Below are positions 15,197 to 23,655 of a DNA stretch of 40,802 nt, one piece after another. The notes beneath the pieces were generated by a model that did no database searches, was not told the origin of the DNA, and worked only from the letters and a program-made list of their open reading frames with translations. Every line of letters starts with the position of its first letter. The first letter of the stretch is position 1. Location: NCBI RefSeq assembly GCF_002419965.1, contig NZ_DIHC01000003.1:1-40802 (forward strand). The letters run 5' to 3'. A program made the position numbers and the translations under genes. Source of the DNA: Pseudomonas sp. UBA5706. GTDB lineage: Bacteria > Pseudomonadota > Gammaproteobacteria > Pseudomonadales > Pseudomonadaceae.

Positions 15197-16420
15197 TCAA
15201 CTTGGATGCAGGGCGTCCTCGATGAGTTCGATCCAGTGTTTGACGGGTGTGCGTCCCGCGCTGGCAAGGTGGGTCTGGCAACCGATGTTAGCGGTAGCGA
15301 TGACTTGCGGTCTGCCGCTCTCCAGCGCATTCATTTTATTGTCACGCAGCTGCCTGGCGAGCGCCGGCTGGGTAATGGCATAGGTACCCGCCGAGCCACA
15401 GCATAGGTGACTGTCGGGCACCGTGGTCAGATTGAAGCCCAGCCGGCTCAATACCGACTCCACCGCGCCGCCGAGTTTCTGCGCATGTTGCAGGGTGCAC
15501 GGGCAATGGAATGCCAGCTTGGCGCTGGTACAGGCGCCGAGCATTTCCAGCGGTTCGGCACGCAGCACTTCCACCAGGTCTTTGGTTATTGCGCTGACCT
15601 TCGCGGCTTTTTCGGCGTACTCCGGGTCGTCGCGCAGCATATGCCCGTAATCCTTGACGAAGGCGCCGCAGCCGCTGGCGGTCTGCACGATCGCTTCGGC
15701 GCCAGCCTGAACGCCAGGCCACCAGGCGTCGATGTTACGCCGGGCACGCTGCAGGCCCTGCTCCTGTGCATTAAGGTGATAGTCCACCGCGCCGCAGCAA
15801 CCGGCCTGGGCGATGGATCGAACGCTGATCCCCAACCGGTCCAGCACTCGCGCCGTTGCTGCGTTAGTGTTCGGCGACAGGCCAGGCTGCACGCAACCTT
15901 CCAGAATCAGCACCTGGCGTGCATGTTGCCGGGTCGGGCGCGCTTTGGCCGGGCGAATATCAGCGGGCAGCTTGGCTTGCAGATTGCCGGGCAGCAGCGG
16001 CCGGAACGCATTGCCAATCTGGGTCAGGCGCTTGAACAGCCCGGGATTTGGAACCACCGCGCGCAGGCTTTCGCGCAGCAGGCGCTGACCGATTGGCCGG
16101 GGTACGGCGGCATCGACCACGGCACGGCCGATGTCCAGCAGGTTGTGATAGTCGACCCCCGAAGGGCAGGTGGTCTCGCAGTTGCGACAGGACAGGCAGC
16201 GGTCCAGGTGCAGCTGGGTTTTTTCGGTGACTTCGCACCCCTCGAGCACTTGCTTGATCAGATAGATACGTCCACGCGGGCCATCCAGTTCGTCGCCCAG
16301 CAACTGATAGGTCGGGCAGGTGGCATTGCAAAAACCGCAGTGCACGCAACTGCGCAGGATGCTCTCGGCTTCTTCGCCACGGGGCAGGCTTTTGGCGTAT
16401 TCACTCAGGGTGGTCTGCAT
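15197..16420 (-). CDS. glcF: Glycolate oxidase iron-sulfur subunit
   Basis: The 407-residue subunit carries electrons from the flavin subunits of glycolate dehydrogenase toward the respiratory chain. Two 4Fe-4S motifs are seen: CVHCGFCNATCP (about residues 25-36) and CLSCRNCETTCPSG (about 75-88). The C-terminal half has the two CCG-type clusters (GCCGAVDYH and LCCGSAGTY) seen in heterodisulfide-reductase-like subunits. It is cytosolic and membrane-associated by analogy. Its ATG follows the glcE stop by three bases (TGA-ATC-ATG), so the two are translationally coupled. Confidence 0.95.
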   Translation of the reverse strand: MQTTLSEYAKSLPRGEEAESILRSCVHCGFCNATCPTYQLLGDELDGPRGRIYLIKQVLEGCEVTEKTQLHLDRCLSCRNCETTCPSGVDYHNLLDIGRAVVDAAVPRPIGQRLLRESLRAVVPNPGLFKRLTQIGNAFRPLLPGNLQAKLPADIRPAKARPTRQHARQVLILEGCVQPGLSPNTNAATARVLDRLGISVRSIAQAGCCGAVDYHLNAQEQGLQRARRNIDAWWPGVQAGAEAIVQTASGCGAFVKDYGHMLRDDPEYAEKAAKVSAITKDLVEVLRAEPLEMLGACTSAKLAFHCPCTLQHAQKLGGAVESVLSRLGFNLTTVPDSHLCCGSAGTYAITQPALARQLRDNKMNALESGRPQVIATANIGCQTHLASAGRTPVKHWIELIEDALHPS

Positions 16421-16423
16421 GAT

Positions 16424-17521
16424 TCAAATCTCTGCGTACATCCGGCCCGGATTGAACACCCCGTGCGGATCGAGTTGCGCCTTGAGCTGGCGGTGATAGC
16501 GCAGCAGCGGGGCGGGCAGGGGCTGGAACGGGACGTCGTCCAGGCCGTGGCTGTAACAGGTGGCATGGCCGCCGACGGCGCCGACGATGGCGCGAATCTC
16601 GCTGCCGCAGGCGCAGGTCTTCAACCAGCGTTGCGCGCCGCCCCAATCGATCAACTGATCGCCCGGAAGGTTTAGCACACCGGTGCTGGTCGGCAGCGAC
16701 AGGCGCCACAGCGGTCGGCCATCGGTAAAAAAGTCCAATCGATGTTCGTTCAAAGTGCGCCAGTACACCGGATCGATGGCATCGCCACCCAAACGATCCT
16801 GGGCTGCCGTCACCGACCCTTCACCTCCCTCAAGACGCAGGCGCAGCAGCCGGCCGTCGTGACTGGCGGCGCTGATGGGTAATGGCTGTTGACCCCATTC
16901 GGCCAGGCGGGCAAGAGCACGGGGCAGGTCCATTTCCATGGCAATGCTGGTGCACAGCCGCGGCTTGGGCAATACCTTCAACGAGACTTCTGTGATCACG
17001 CCCAGGCAGCCAAAACTGCCGGCCATCAAGCGCGACAGGTCGTAACCGGCGACGTTTTTCATCACCTCACCGCCGAATTTCAGATGCTTGCCCAGGCCAG
17101 TGATCACTCGGGTGCCCAGCACGAAATCGCGCACCGAACCGGACCACGGTCGACGCGGGCCGGACAACCCGGCTGCGATCATTCCACCGACAGTTGCATC
17201 GCCGACGCCGCCGTCGCTAAAGGTCGGCGGCTCGCAAGGCAGCATTTGTCCGGCCTGTTCCAGCGCCGCGTTCAGCTCGCTAAGGGGCGTGCCAGCCCGG
17301 GCGGTGATCACCAATTCGGTCGGGTCATAGGTAACAATGCCGCGATGAGCCCGCGTATCGAGCACTTCCCCAGCCACTTCGCGACCGAGAAATGCCTTGC
17401 TGTTAGCACCCTGGATGCGCAGTGGCAAGCCGAGTTGAATCGCCTCGTTGACCTGTTCCAGCAGTCCCTCGCTGGCGTCTCGATCCTGAGCGCGGATATA
17501 GGATTGTCGTTCGCCACCCAT
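16424..17521 (-). CDS. glcE: Glycolate oxidase FAD-binding subunit
   Basis: The 365-residue subunit has a PCMH-type FAD-binding domain: LRIQGANSKAFLG, ITARAGTPLSELNAALEQAG, DATVGGMIAAGLSGPRRPW, GEVMKNVAGYDLSRLMAGSFG, and LGVITEVSLKVLP. It is shorter than GlcD, as expected. It acts with GlcD and GlcF in the glycolate to glyoxylate oxidation. Its ATG overlaps the glcD stop by one base (TGATG), a clear sign of translational coupling. The C-terminal HGVFNPGRMY matches the family end. Confidence 0.95.
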   Translation of the reverse strand: MGGERQSYIRAQDRDASEGLLEQVNEAIQLGLPLRIQGANSKAFLGREVAGEVLDTRAHRGIVTYDPTELVITARAGTPLSELNAALEQAGQMLPCEPPTFSDGGVGDATVGGMIAAGLSGPRRPWSGSVRDFVLGTRVITGLGKHLKFGGEVMKNVAGYDLSRLMAGSFGCLGVITEVSLKVLPKPRLCTSIAMEMDLPRALARLAEWGQQPLPISAASHDGRLLRLRLEGGEGSVTAAQDRLGGDAIDPVYWRTLNEHRLDFFTDGRPLWRLSLPTSTGVLNLPGDQLIDWGGAQRWLKTCACGSEIRAIVGAVGGHATCYSHGLDDVPFQPLPAPLLRYHRQLKAQLDPHGVFNPGRMYAEI

Positions 17522-19020
17522 CAGAAACGCTCCAGTTCAGGGAAGGGCAGCTTGCCCATGTGTACATGCATCGCGCCGAATTCCGCGCAGCGGTGCAGGG
17601 TTGGAATGTTCTTGCCGGGGTTGAGCATGCCGCTGGGGTCGAACGCCGCTTTCACGGCGTGGAATAGCGTCAGTTCGTCGCCGTTGAACTGCGCGCACAT
17701 TTGATTGATCTTCTCGCGGCCTACACCGTGCTCGCCGGTGATGCTGCCGCCGACCTTCACGCACAGTTCGAGAATCTTGCCGCCCAGCGCTTCGGCGCGG
17801 TCCAGCTCGCCGGGCTGATTGGCATCGAACAGGATCAGCGGGTGCATGTTGCCGTCGCCGGCGTGGAAAACGTTGGCAACGCGCAGGCCGTATTCCTCGG
17901 ACAGTGCGGATATGCCCTTCAACACGCCCGGCAATTCCCGACGCGGTATGGTGCCGTCCATGCAGTAGTAATCCGGCGACAGCCGACCGACCGCAGGGAA
18001 GGCATTCTTGCGTCCGGCCCAGAAGCGCACCCGTTCGGCTTCGTCCCTTGCCTGGCGCACTTGCGTGGCGCCGGCCTTTTCCAGCACCGCGCGGACCCGG
18101 TCGCAATCGTCGTGAACGTCGGCTTCCACACCATCCAGCTCGCACAGCAGAATCGCTTCGGCGTCTACCGGATAGCCCGCGTGGATAAAGTCCTCGGCGG
18201 CGCGTATTGCCAGGTTGTCCATCATTTCCAGGCCGCCGGGGATGATGCCCTCGGCAATGATGTCACCCACGGCACGACCGGCTTTTTCCACGGAATCGAA
18301 CGCAGCCAGCAGCACCCGCGCGACTTGCGGTTTGGGCAGCAATTTCACGGTGACTTCGGTGATGACGCCGAGCATGCCTTCGGAGCCGGTAAACAGCGCC
18401 AGCAGGTCGAAGCCGGGGGTATCCAGCGCGTCCGATCCCAGCACCAGACGCTCGCCTTCAACCGTGAGAATCTCGACGTTGAGCAGGTTATGCACGGTCA
18501 GGCCGTATTTGAGGCAATGCACACCACCGGCGTTTTCGGCAACGTTGCCGCCGATGGAGCAGGCAATCTGCGAGGAGGGGTCAGGGGCATAATACAGGTC
18601 ATAAGGGGCCGCAGCCTGGGAGATAGCCAGGTTGCGAACGCCGGGCTGGACTCGAGCGAAGCGACCGGCCGGGTCGATGTGCAGGATCTTGTTGAAGCGC
18701 GCCATCACCAGCAGCACGCCTTTTTCCAGCGGCAAGGCGCCGCCCGAGAGCCCCGTGCCCGCGCCACGCGCCACCACCGGAACGCCGCGCTCGTGGCATA
18801 CCTTGAGCAGTGTCTGCACTTGCTCGACCCGCTGCGGCAGTACCACCAGCATCGGTGTGGTGCGATAGGCGGACAAGCCGTCGCATTCGTAAGGGCGCAG
18901 TTCTTCCTCACGGTGGAGAATGTCCAGATCAGGCAGCCGCGCCTGCAAGGCCTGCAGCAATTGGGTCTTGTCAATGACGGGCAATGCGCCATCGACGCGT
19001 TCGTCGTACAGAATATTCAT
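17521..19020 (-). CDS. glcD: Glycolate oxidase catalytic FAD subunit
   Basis: The 499-residue flavoprotein oxidises glycolate (and probably D-lactate) to the 2-oxo acid. It has an FAD-binding PCMH domain (VPVVARGAGTGLSGGALP, YAPDPSSQIACSIGGNVAENAGG, GLTVHNLLNVEILT, FTGSEGMLGVITEVTVKLLP) and a C-terminal substrate domain with NVFHAGDGNMHPLILFD and GSITGEHGVGREK, whose histidines bind metal and substrate. It is the first gene of the glc operon. The upstream 389 bases hold two perfect GlcC-like sites. The start at 19020 has GAGGG somewhat far upstream; the N-terminus fits the family. Confidence 0.96.
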   Translation of the reverse strand: MNILYDERVDGALPVIDKTQLLQALQARLPDLDILHREEELRPYECDGLSAYRTTPMLVVLPQRVEQVQTLLKVCHERGVPVVARGAGTGLSGGALPLEKGVLLVMARFNKILHIDPAGRFARVQPGVRNLAISQAAAPYDLYYAPDPSSQIACSIGGNVAENAGGVHCLKYGLTVHNLLNVEILTVEGERLVLGSDALDTPGFDLLALFTGSEGMLGVITEVTVKLLPKPQVARVLLAAFDSVEKAGRAVGDIIAEGIIPGGLEMMDNLAIRAAEDFIHAGYPVDAEAILLCELDGVEADVHDDCDRVRAVLEKAGATQVRQARDEAERVRFWAGRKNAFPAVGRLSPDYYCMDGTIPRRELPGVLKGISALSEEYGLRVANVFHAGDGNMHPLILFDANQPGELDRAEALGGKILELCVKVGGSITGEHGVGREKINQMCAQFNGDELTLFHAVKAAFDPSGMLNPGKNIPTLHRCAEFGAMHVHMGKLPFPELERF

Positions 19021-19143
19021 GATGGGCTCGCGATCCCTCTTGTTTTTATAAAGGGTTTTATATGAGGCCCGTCCCTGAGCGGAACGTTCTACGGCTGACT
19101 TGCATCATTGGCCGTACGGCCTTTACTGTCCATGTCTGAACGC

Positions 19144-19158
19144 ACTGGTCGAACCAGT
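19144..19158. promoter_or_regulatory. Probable GlcC operator 1
   Basis: ACTGGTCGAACCAGT is a perfect inverted repeat with a three-base centre. Its core TGGT-N3-ACCA matches the TNGT-N3-ACNA consensus of FadR-type GntR regulators. It lies 124 bases before the glcD start. Confidence 0.82.
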
Positions 19159-19250
19159 TTATTTTGGCATTTGCACAACGATTTTTAACAAAAACGAACT
19201 AATTCAAAGAGTTGTTGTGCGTAGGTGCGTTGGTTATTCGTGAGGGTAGT

Positions 19251-19265
19251 ACTGGTCATACCAGT
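19251..19265. promoter_or_regulatory. Probable GlcC operator 2
   Basis: ACTGGTCATACCAGT has arms identical to operator 1 and only differs in the central three bases. The two sites are 107 bases apart centre to centre, about ten helical turns, and lie between glcD and glcC. Confidence 0.82.
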
Positions 19266-19409
19266 GAAGGGCCCTTGCCAGTCTCCGCTTGCTGGTTCAT
19301 TGCGGCTCGCCAGCGGCAGCGGCAGCGGTTGAGTGAACGCCATTGCCGGCGATTGATACAGCTACACGATTGGCGCAGTTCGTTTGCCTTGCCTTGGAGC
19401 CAAAATCCC

Positions 19410-20183
19410 ATGGAACCCTCCGTCAAAATACGCCCTCAACAAGTGGCTGACGTGGTCAGCGAACGCATCGAACGACTGATCGTCGATGGCGTGCTCAAGG
19501 TCGGGCAGTTGCTGCCTTCCGAGAGACGCCTGACAGAAAAGCTCGGCGTCTCGCGCACGGCATTGCGCGAAGGCCTGAAGCTGCTGCGCGCCCGCGGAAT
19601 CATCGAAACCCGACACGGTCAGGGCTCATTCGTCGCGCGGATGGGTGGGCTGGGAATCACTGACGCCTCGCCGCTGATGCACTTGTTCGCCTCGCAACCT
19701 CGCACCCTGTATGACCTGTTTGAAGTGCGCAGCCTGCTAGAGGGCGAGTCCGCGCGGCTGGCAGCGCTGCGTGGTACCGATGCGGACTTTGTACTGATTA
19801 CCCGCGCCTATGACGCCCTGGTCGCCGCCCACGATCACCCACTGGCTGCTTGCGAGCATGCGCGACTGGACCACGCTTTCCATCTGGCGATCAGCGAGGC
19901 TTCGCACAATCCGGTGTTGGTGCAGACCTTGCGTTCCCTGACCGACCTGCTGCTCAACACGGTGTTCGCCTCCGTCAACAATCTTTATCACCGAGATGCG
20001 CAAAAGCGTCAGATCGACCGGCACCACGCCCGGCTCTACACTGCCGTCATCGGGCGTCTGCCGGAGCAGGCACGCAAGGCCGCTGTCGCCCACATCCAAA
20101 ATATCTGCGAAAACCTGCGGGAAATCGAAAACGAAGAGCAGCGTCTGGTCAGAGCAACATTACGGTTGGAGGGTTGGACCTGA
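19410..20183 (+). CDS. glcC: FadR-type GntR regulator of glycolate genes
   Basis: The 257-residue protein has an N-terminal winged helix (QQVADVVSERIERLI, LPSERRLTEKLGVSRTALRE, ARGIIETRHGQGSFVA) and an all-helical FCD ligand domain (LYDLFEVRSLLEGESARLAA, DHAFHLAISEASHNPVL, HHARLYTAVI). These are the marks of the FadR subfamily and, beside glcD, of GlcC, the glycolate-responsive activator. The start at 19410 fits the family length; the frame is open upstream to 19212, but those 66 residues look non-coding and run through operator 2. GGAG lies about eleven bases before the ATG. Confidence 0.93.
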   Translation: MEPSVKIRPQQVADVVSERIERLIVDGVLKVGQLLPSERRLTEKLGVSRTALREGLKLLRARGIIETRHGQGSFVARMGGLGITDASPLMHLFASQPRTLYDLFEVRSLLEGESARLAALRGTDADFVLITRAYDALVAAHDHPLAACEHARLDHAFHLAISEASHNPVLVQTLRSLTDLLLNTVFASVNNLYHRDAQKRQIDRHHARLYTAVIGRLPEQARKAAVAHIQNICENLREIENEEQRLVRATLRLEGWT

Positions 20184-20249
20184 CCTTGACAGTCGGCAGG
20201 GAATCGCGCAGTTTACGCGTTGCGTAAGTCGTTTACGAAAATAACAACA

Positions 20250-20897
20250 ATGACAGGCCATGCCGTGGATCTTTTTACCTACTACCGCTCAACCTCCAGT
20301 TATCGGGTGCGCATTGCCCTGGCGCTGAAGGGCCTTGAGTTCAACTCGATTCCAGTCAACCTTATCCGTGACGGCGGCGAGCACCGCAAAGCCGCGTATC
20401 TGGCAATCAATCCCCAGGGGCGGGTACCGGCGCTACGAGTCGACGCGGGCGAGGTGATCATTCAGTCGATGGCGATCATCGAGTACCTGGAAGAGCGGTC
20501 GCCCACGCCGCCCTTGCTGCCCGTCGATCTGCTAGAGCGTGCGCGACATCGTGAAGTGGCCGCGTTGATCGGCTGCGATATTCACCCTCTGCACAACGCT
20601 GCCGTGCTCAACCGCCTGCGCGGCCTGGGCCATGGCGAAGGGGACGTGACCGCCTGGATCGGCCATTGGATCAGCGAAGGGTTGTCGGCCGTAGAGGCGT
20701 TGATGGGGGATGAAGGTTTCTGCTTCGGCGCGGTCGGTCTGGCAGACGTTTACCTGTTGCCGCAACTGTATGCAGCCCGCCGTTTCAATATCGATTTGAG
20801 TGCCTTCCCGCGCATCTGTCGAGTAGAGGCGCTGGCGTTGCGGCATCCTGCTTTCCAGCAAGCCCATCCTGACGCCCAGGCCGATAAGCCGGAGTAA
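20250..20897 (+). CDS. maiA: Maleylacetoacetate isomerase-like zeta-class glutathione transferase
   Basis: The 215-residue protein is a zeta-class GST. Its N-terminal thioredoxin-like domain has the class signature as RSTSSYRVRIALALKG (S14 is the likely catalytic Ser; the usual Ser-Cys that follows is Thr-Ser here), then INPQGRVPAL and QSMAIIEYLEE. The C-terminal helical domain ends in the FCFGAVGLADVYLLPQLYAA block. The reaction would be maleylacetoacetate to fumarylacetoacetate in tyrosine breakdown, which suits the hpd gene that follows. Homogentisate dioxygenase and fumarylacetoacetase are not in the window. Neither the ATG at 20250 nor the TTG at 20220 has a good ribosome binding site, so the start is uncertain. 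Confidence 0.85.
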   Translation: MTGHAVDLFTYYRSTSSYRVRIALALKGLEFNSIPVNLIRDGGEHRKAAYLAINPQGRVPALRVDAGEVIIQSMAIIEYLEERSPTPPLLPVDLLERARHREVAALIGCDIHPLHNAAVLNRLRGLGHGEGDVTAWIGHWISEGLSAVEALMGDEGFCFGAVGLADVYLLPQLYAARRFNIDLSAFPRICRVEALALRHPAFQQAHPDAQADKPE

Positions 20898-21039
20898 CGC
20901 TTCCTCAATGAAAATTCTCGGCTTGCAACTGATTTTCGGCGACTTTCTCGCCCGCAGCGTTCGGGGTATTCCGTGCGCGCCACCCGCTGAACAGTGATCT
21001 CCGCCGCCGTGCATTTCACTTTTTAGCAGGAGCAGGACC

Positions 21040-22116
21040 GTGACTGATCTCTACGAAAATCCAATGGGCCTGATGGGCTTTGAGTTCATCGAGTTCGCCG
21101 CACCGACGCCTGGTACCCTGGAACCGGTTTTCCAGATGATGGGCTTCACCAAGGTTGCCAATCACCGTTCCAAGAACGTGGCGCTGTATCGCCAGGGTGC
21201 GATCAACATCATTCTCAATAACGAGCCCAACAGTGAAGCGTCCTACTTTGCCGCTGAGCATGGTCCTTCCGTGTGTGGCATGGCCTTCCGGGTCAAGGAT
21301 TCGCAGGCCGCCTACAAACGCGCGCTGGAACTGGGTGCGCAACCGATCGAAATCGCCACTGGCCCGATGGAACTGCGTCTGCCAGCGATCAAGGGCATCG
21401 GCGGCGCGCCGCTGTACCTGATCGACCGCTTCGGCGAAGGCACATCGATCTACGACATCGACTTCGTGTTCATCGAAGGCGTCGACCGTGACCCGCAAGG
21501 TGCAGGCCTGAAGTTCATCGACCATCTAACCCACAACGTCTATCGCGGACGCATGGCGTACTGGGCCAATTTCTATGAAAAGCTGTTCAACTTCCGCGAG
21601 CTTCGCTACTTCGACATCAAGGGCGAATACACCGGCCTGACGTCGAAAGCGATGACGGCCCCCGATGGCATGATCCGCATCCCGCTCAACGAGGAATCTT
21701 CGAAAGGCGCCGGGCAGATCGAAGAGTTCCTGATGCAGTTCAACGGCGAAGGTATCCAGCATGTCGCGTTCTTCACCGAGGACCTGATCGATACGTGGGA
21801 TCGCTTGAAAGCCTTGGGAATGCGCTTCATGACCGCGCCGCCGGACACCTACTACGAAATGCTTGAAGGGCGCCTGCCCAATCATGGCGAGCCGGAGCAC
21901 GAACTGAAGGCACGGGGCATTTTGCTGGATGGAACGTCCGAAAGCGGCAGCCGGCGGCTGTTGTTGCAGATTTTCTCGGAAACCCTAATGGGCCCGGTGT
22001 TCTTCGAGTTCATTCAGCGCAAGGGCGATGACGGCTTCGGTGAAGGCAACTTCAAGGCGCTGTTCGAATCGATCGAGCGCGATCAACTGCGCCGTGGCGT
22101 GCTGACAGCCGACTGA
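21040..22116 (+). CDS. hpd: 4-hydroxyphenylpyruvate dioxygenase
   Basis: The 358-residue enzyme converts 4-hydroxyphenylpyruvate to homogentisate in tyrosine catabolism, and also feeds pyomelanin. Length and sequence match the Pseudomonas type. The iron ligands are seen as H161 (FIDHLTHNV), H240 (GIQHVAF) and E322 (FFEFIQR), in two vicinal-oxygen-chelate domains. The start is GTG at 21040, with AGGAG at a good distance. It lies 142 bases after maiA on the same strand. A 12-base-pair stem-loop follows. Confidence 0.96.
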   Translation: MTDLYENPMGLMGFEFIEFAAPTPGTLEPVFQMMGFTKVANHRSKNVALYRQGAINIILNNEPNSEASYFAAEHGPSVCGMAFRVKDSQAAYKRALELGAQPIEIATGPMELRLPAIKGIGGAPLYLIDRFGEGTSIYDIDFVFIEGVDRDPQGAGLKFIDHLTHNVYRGRMAYWANFYEKLFNFRELRYFDIKGEYTGLTSKAMTAPDGMIRIPLNEESSKGAGQIEEFLMQFNGEGIQHVAFFTEDLIDTWDRLKALGMRFMTAPPDTYYEMLEGRLPNHGEPEHELKARGILLDGTSESGSRRLLLQIFSETLMGPVFFEFIQRKGDDGFGEGNFKALFESIERDQLRRGVLTAD

Positions 22117-22139
22117 TTGAAAAGCCCTGCTCCGCAACC

Positions 22140-22171
22140 CCCTGTAGCAGCGCGGCCGTGCTGCTACAGGG
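22140..22171. terminator. Stem-loop between convergent hpd and deacylase genes
   Basis: CCCTGTAGCAGC (22140-22151) and GCTGCTACAGGG (22160-22171) pair perfectly over 12 bases with an eight-base GC-rich loop. No T-tract follows on either strand. The TGTAG-x-AGCGCGG element is reminiscent of Pseudomonas REP palindromes, so it may be a repeat serving both genes as a transcript end. Confidence 0.55.
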
Positions 22172-22212
22172 CATAAGGCCAGCCTTGGCTCAGGCGTGAG
22201 CGAAGCCTTCCA

Positions 22213-23652
22213 TCAATGAGCCGCTCCTCGGTAGAACCGCCCCTGACGCTCACCTTGCAGTATTCCGTCGGCGTAACTCAAATGTCCGTTCACCCACACA
22301 CGCTCGATGCCCTGCGCGGCGCGCTGGGGTTGCTTGAAGTCGGCAACGTCGCGAACGGTGGCTGCATCGAACAGCACCAGGTCCGCCCAATAGCCTTCAC
22401 GAACGAAACCGCGCTGATGCAGGCCGAAGCGCGTGGCGCTCAGGCCGGTCATCTTGTGGATGGCCCTGTGTAGCGGGAACAGCCCCAGATCACGGCTGAA
22501 ATGCCCCAGCACCCTGGGGAACGCTCCCCACAGGCGCGGATGTGGAAACGGGTCTTCCGGCAGGCCGTCCGAGCCGATCATCGACAGCGGGTGTTTCATG
22601 ATGTTCTGCACATCGTTTTCATCCATGCCGTAATACACCGCGCCAGCCGGTTGCAGTTTGCGCGCGGCTTCCAGCAGTGACAGGCCCCAATCGGCAGCGA
22701 TCTGCCCAAGGTCGCGCCCGCCTTGATCTGGGTACGGTGTGGACCAGGTAATGGTGATAGGAAACGCGTCGGTGACTTGCTTCAGATCAAGCGTCGAAGA
22801 GCTGGCCGCGTAGGGATAGCAGTCACAACCCACCGCTTGAGTCAGCGCGGCTTTTTCCAGCGAAGCGAGCAGCTGTGGGCTGCGGCCCCAGTTGCCCGCA
22901 CCTGCGCATTTGAGGTGTGAAACCACGACAGGCGAGCGGGCGTGTCGGCCGATATCGAATGCTTCGTCCATTGCCTCCAGTACCGGCTCGAATTCGCTGC
23001 GCAGATGGGTGGTGTACACCGCGCCAAACGCCGTCAGCTCCTCGGCCAGTTGCTTGACTTCATCGGTTGCTGCCGAATAAGCCGACGCGTAAGCCAGACC
23101 GGTCGACAGCCCCAGCGCGCCTTGCTGCAGACTTTCGCGCAGCTGTTCGCGCATGGCGCTAATTTCTCCAGCGCTTGCGCTGCGCAACAGATCGTTCATA
23201 TGGTTGCTGCGCAACGCTGTATGGCCGACCAGCGCCGCTACGTTAACGCTGGGGCGCGCCCGATCCACGGCCTGGCGATAGTCGCTGAAGCGCGGATAAG
23301 CAAAGGCGGCGGCCGAGCCAAGCAGGTTCATCGGGTCCGGCGGATCGCCCTGCAGCGTCACCGGCGAAGCGCTGATGCCGCAGTTGCCGACGATGACCGT
23401 GGTCACGCCCTGGGTGATCTTCGGCAGCATTTCGGGGTGGCGAATCACCACCGTGTCGTCATGGGTATGAACGTCGATGAAGCCCGGTGCCAACACCCGG
23501 CCAGCGGCGTTCAGCTCTTCCCGGGCCGGCACACCGTCGAGCTCGCCGATGCGTTGAATACGCCCGTCGCCGATGGCCACGTCGCTGCGGTAGCCGGGGC
23601 TGTCGCTGCCGTCGATCACCAGCGCGTCGCGAATGATCAGGTCGTAAAGCAT
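22213..23652 (-). CDS. N-acyl-D-amino-acid deacylase
   Basis: The 479-residue protein is a D-aminoacylase of the amidohydrolase superfamily, which frees D-amino acids from N-acyl derivatives. Metal-binding features are in place: HTH (H62, H64) in GFIDVHTHDD, C91 in VGNCGIS, His residues in TTHLRSE and VSHLKCAG, and the late Asp in MIGSDGLPEDPFPHPR. It is cytosolic, with no signal peptide. It follows the RpiR gene by three bases and is the last gene of the operon, after a permease and a regulator. That context suggests scavenging of acylated D-amino acids or a related acylated compound. Confidence 0.9.
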   Translation of the reverse strand: MLYDLIIRDALVIDGSDSPGYRSDVAIGDGRIQRIGELDGVPAREELNAAGRVLAPGFIDVHTHDDTVVIRHPEMLPKITQGVTTVIVGNCGISASPVTLQGDPPDPMNLLGSAAAFAYPRFSDYRQAVDRARPSVNVAALVGHTALRSNHMNDLLRSASAGEISAMREQLRESLQQGALGLSTGLAYASAYSAATDEVKQLAEELTAFGAVYTTHLRSEFEPVLEAMDEAFDIGRHARSPVVVSHLKCAGAGNWGRSPQLLASLEKAALTQAVGCDCYPYAASSSTLDLKQVTDAFPITITWSTPYPDQGGRDLGQIAADWGLSLLEAARKLQPAGAVYYGMDENDVQNIMKHPLSMIGSDGLPEDPFPHPRLWGAFPRVLGHFSRDLGLFPLHRAIHKMTGLSATRFGLHQRGFVREGYWADLVLFDAATVRDVADFKQPQRAAQGIERVWVNGHLSYADGILQGERQGRFYRGAAH

Positions 23653-23655
23653 GCT

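Larger units (their letters stand above)
19021..19409. promoter_or_regulatory. Divergent glcD/glcC control region
   Basis: This 389-base gap separates the two divergent genes. It holds the two operator-like repeats above. Between them is a wider inverted repeat, GCACAAC (about 19173-19179) with GTTGTGC (about 19214-19220), around an AT-rich stretch where the glcD promoter may lie. I could not assign -35/-10 boxes with confidence. Confidence 0.6.

Noticed and set aside
15407..19065. Two long + strand frames (422 and 454 residues) over glcF-glcD
   Set aside because: They mirror glcF, glcE and glcD, which carry unmistakable iron-sulfur and FAD motifs. Their translations look like reverse-strand composition.
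19163..19175. Possible sigma-54 promoter (TTGGCATTTGC) before glcC
   Set aside because: GG and GC are only about five bases apart instead of ten.
19212..19409. 66-residue N-terminal extension of glcC
   Set aside because: It has no homology-like pattern and runs over a perfect operator. The internal ATG gives the family's normal length.
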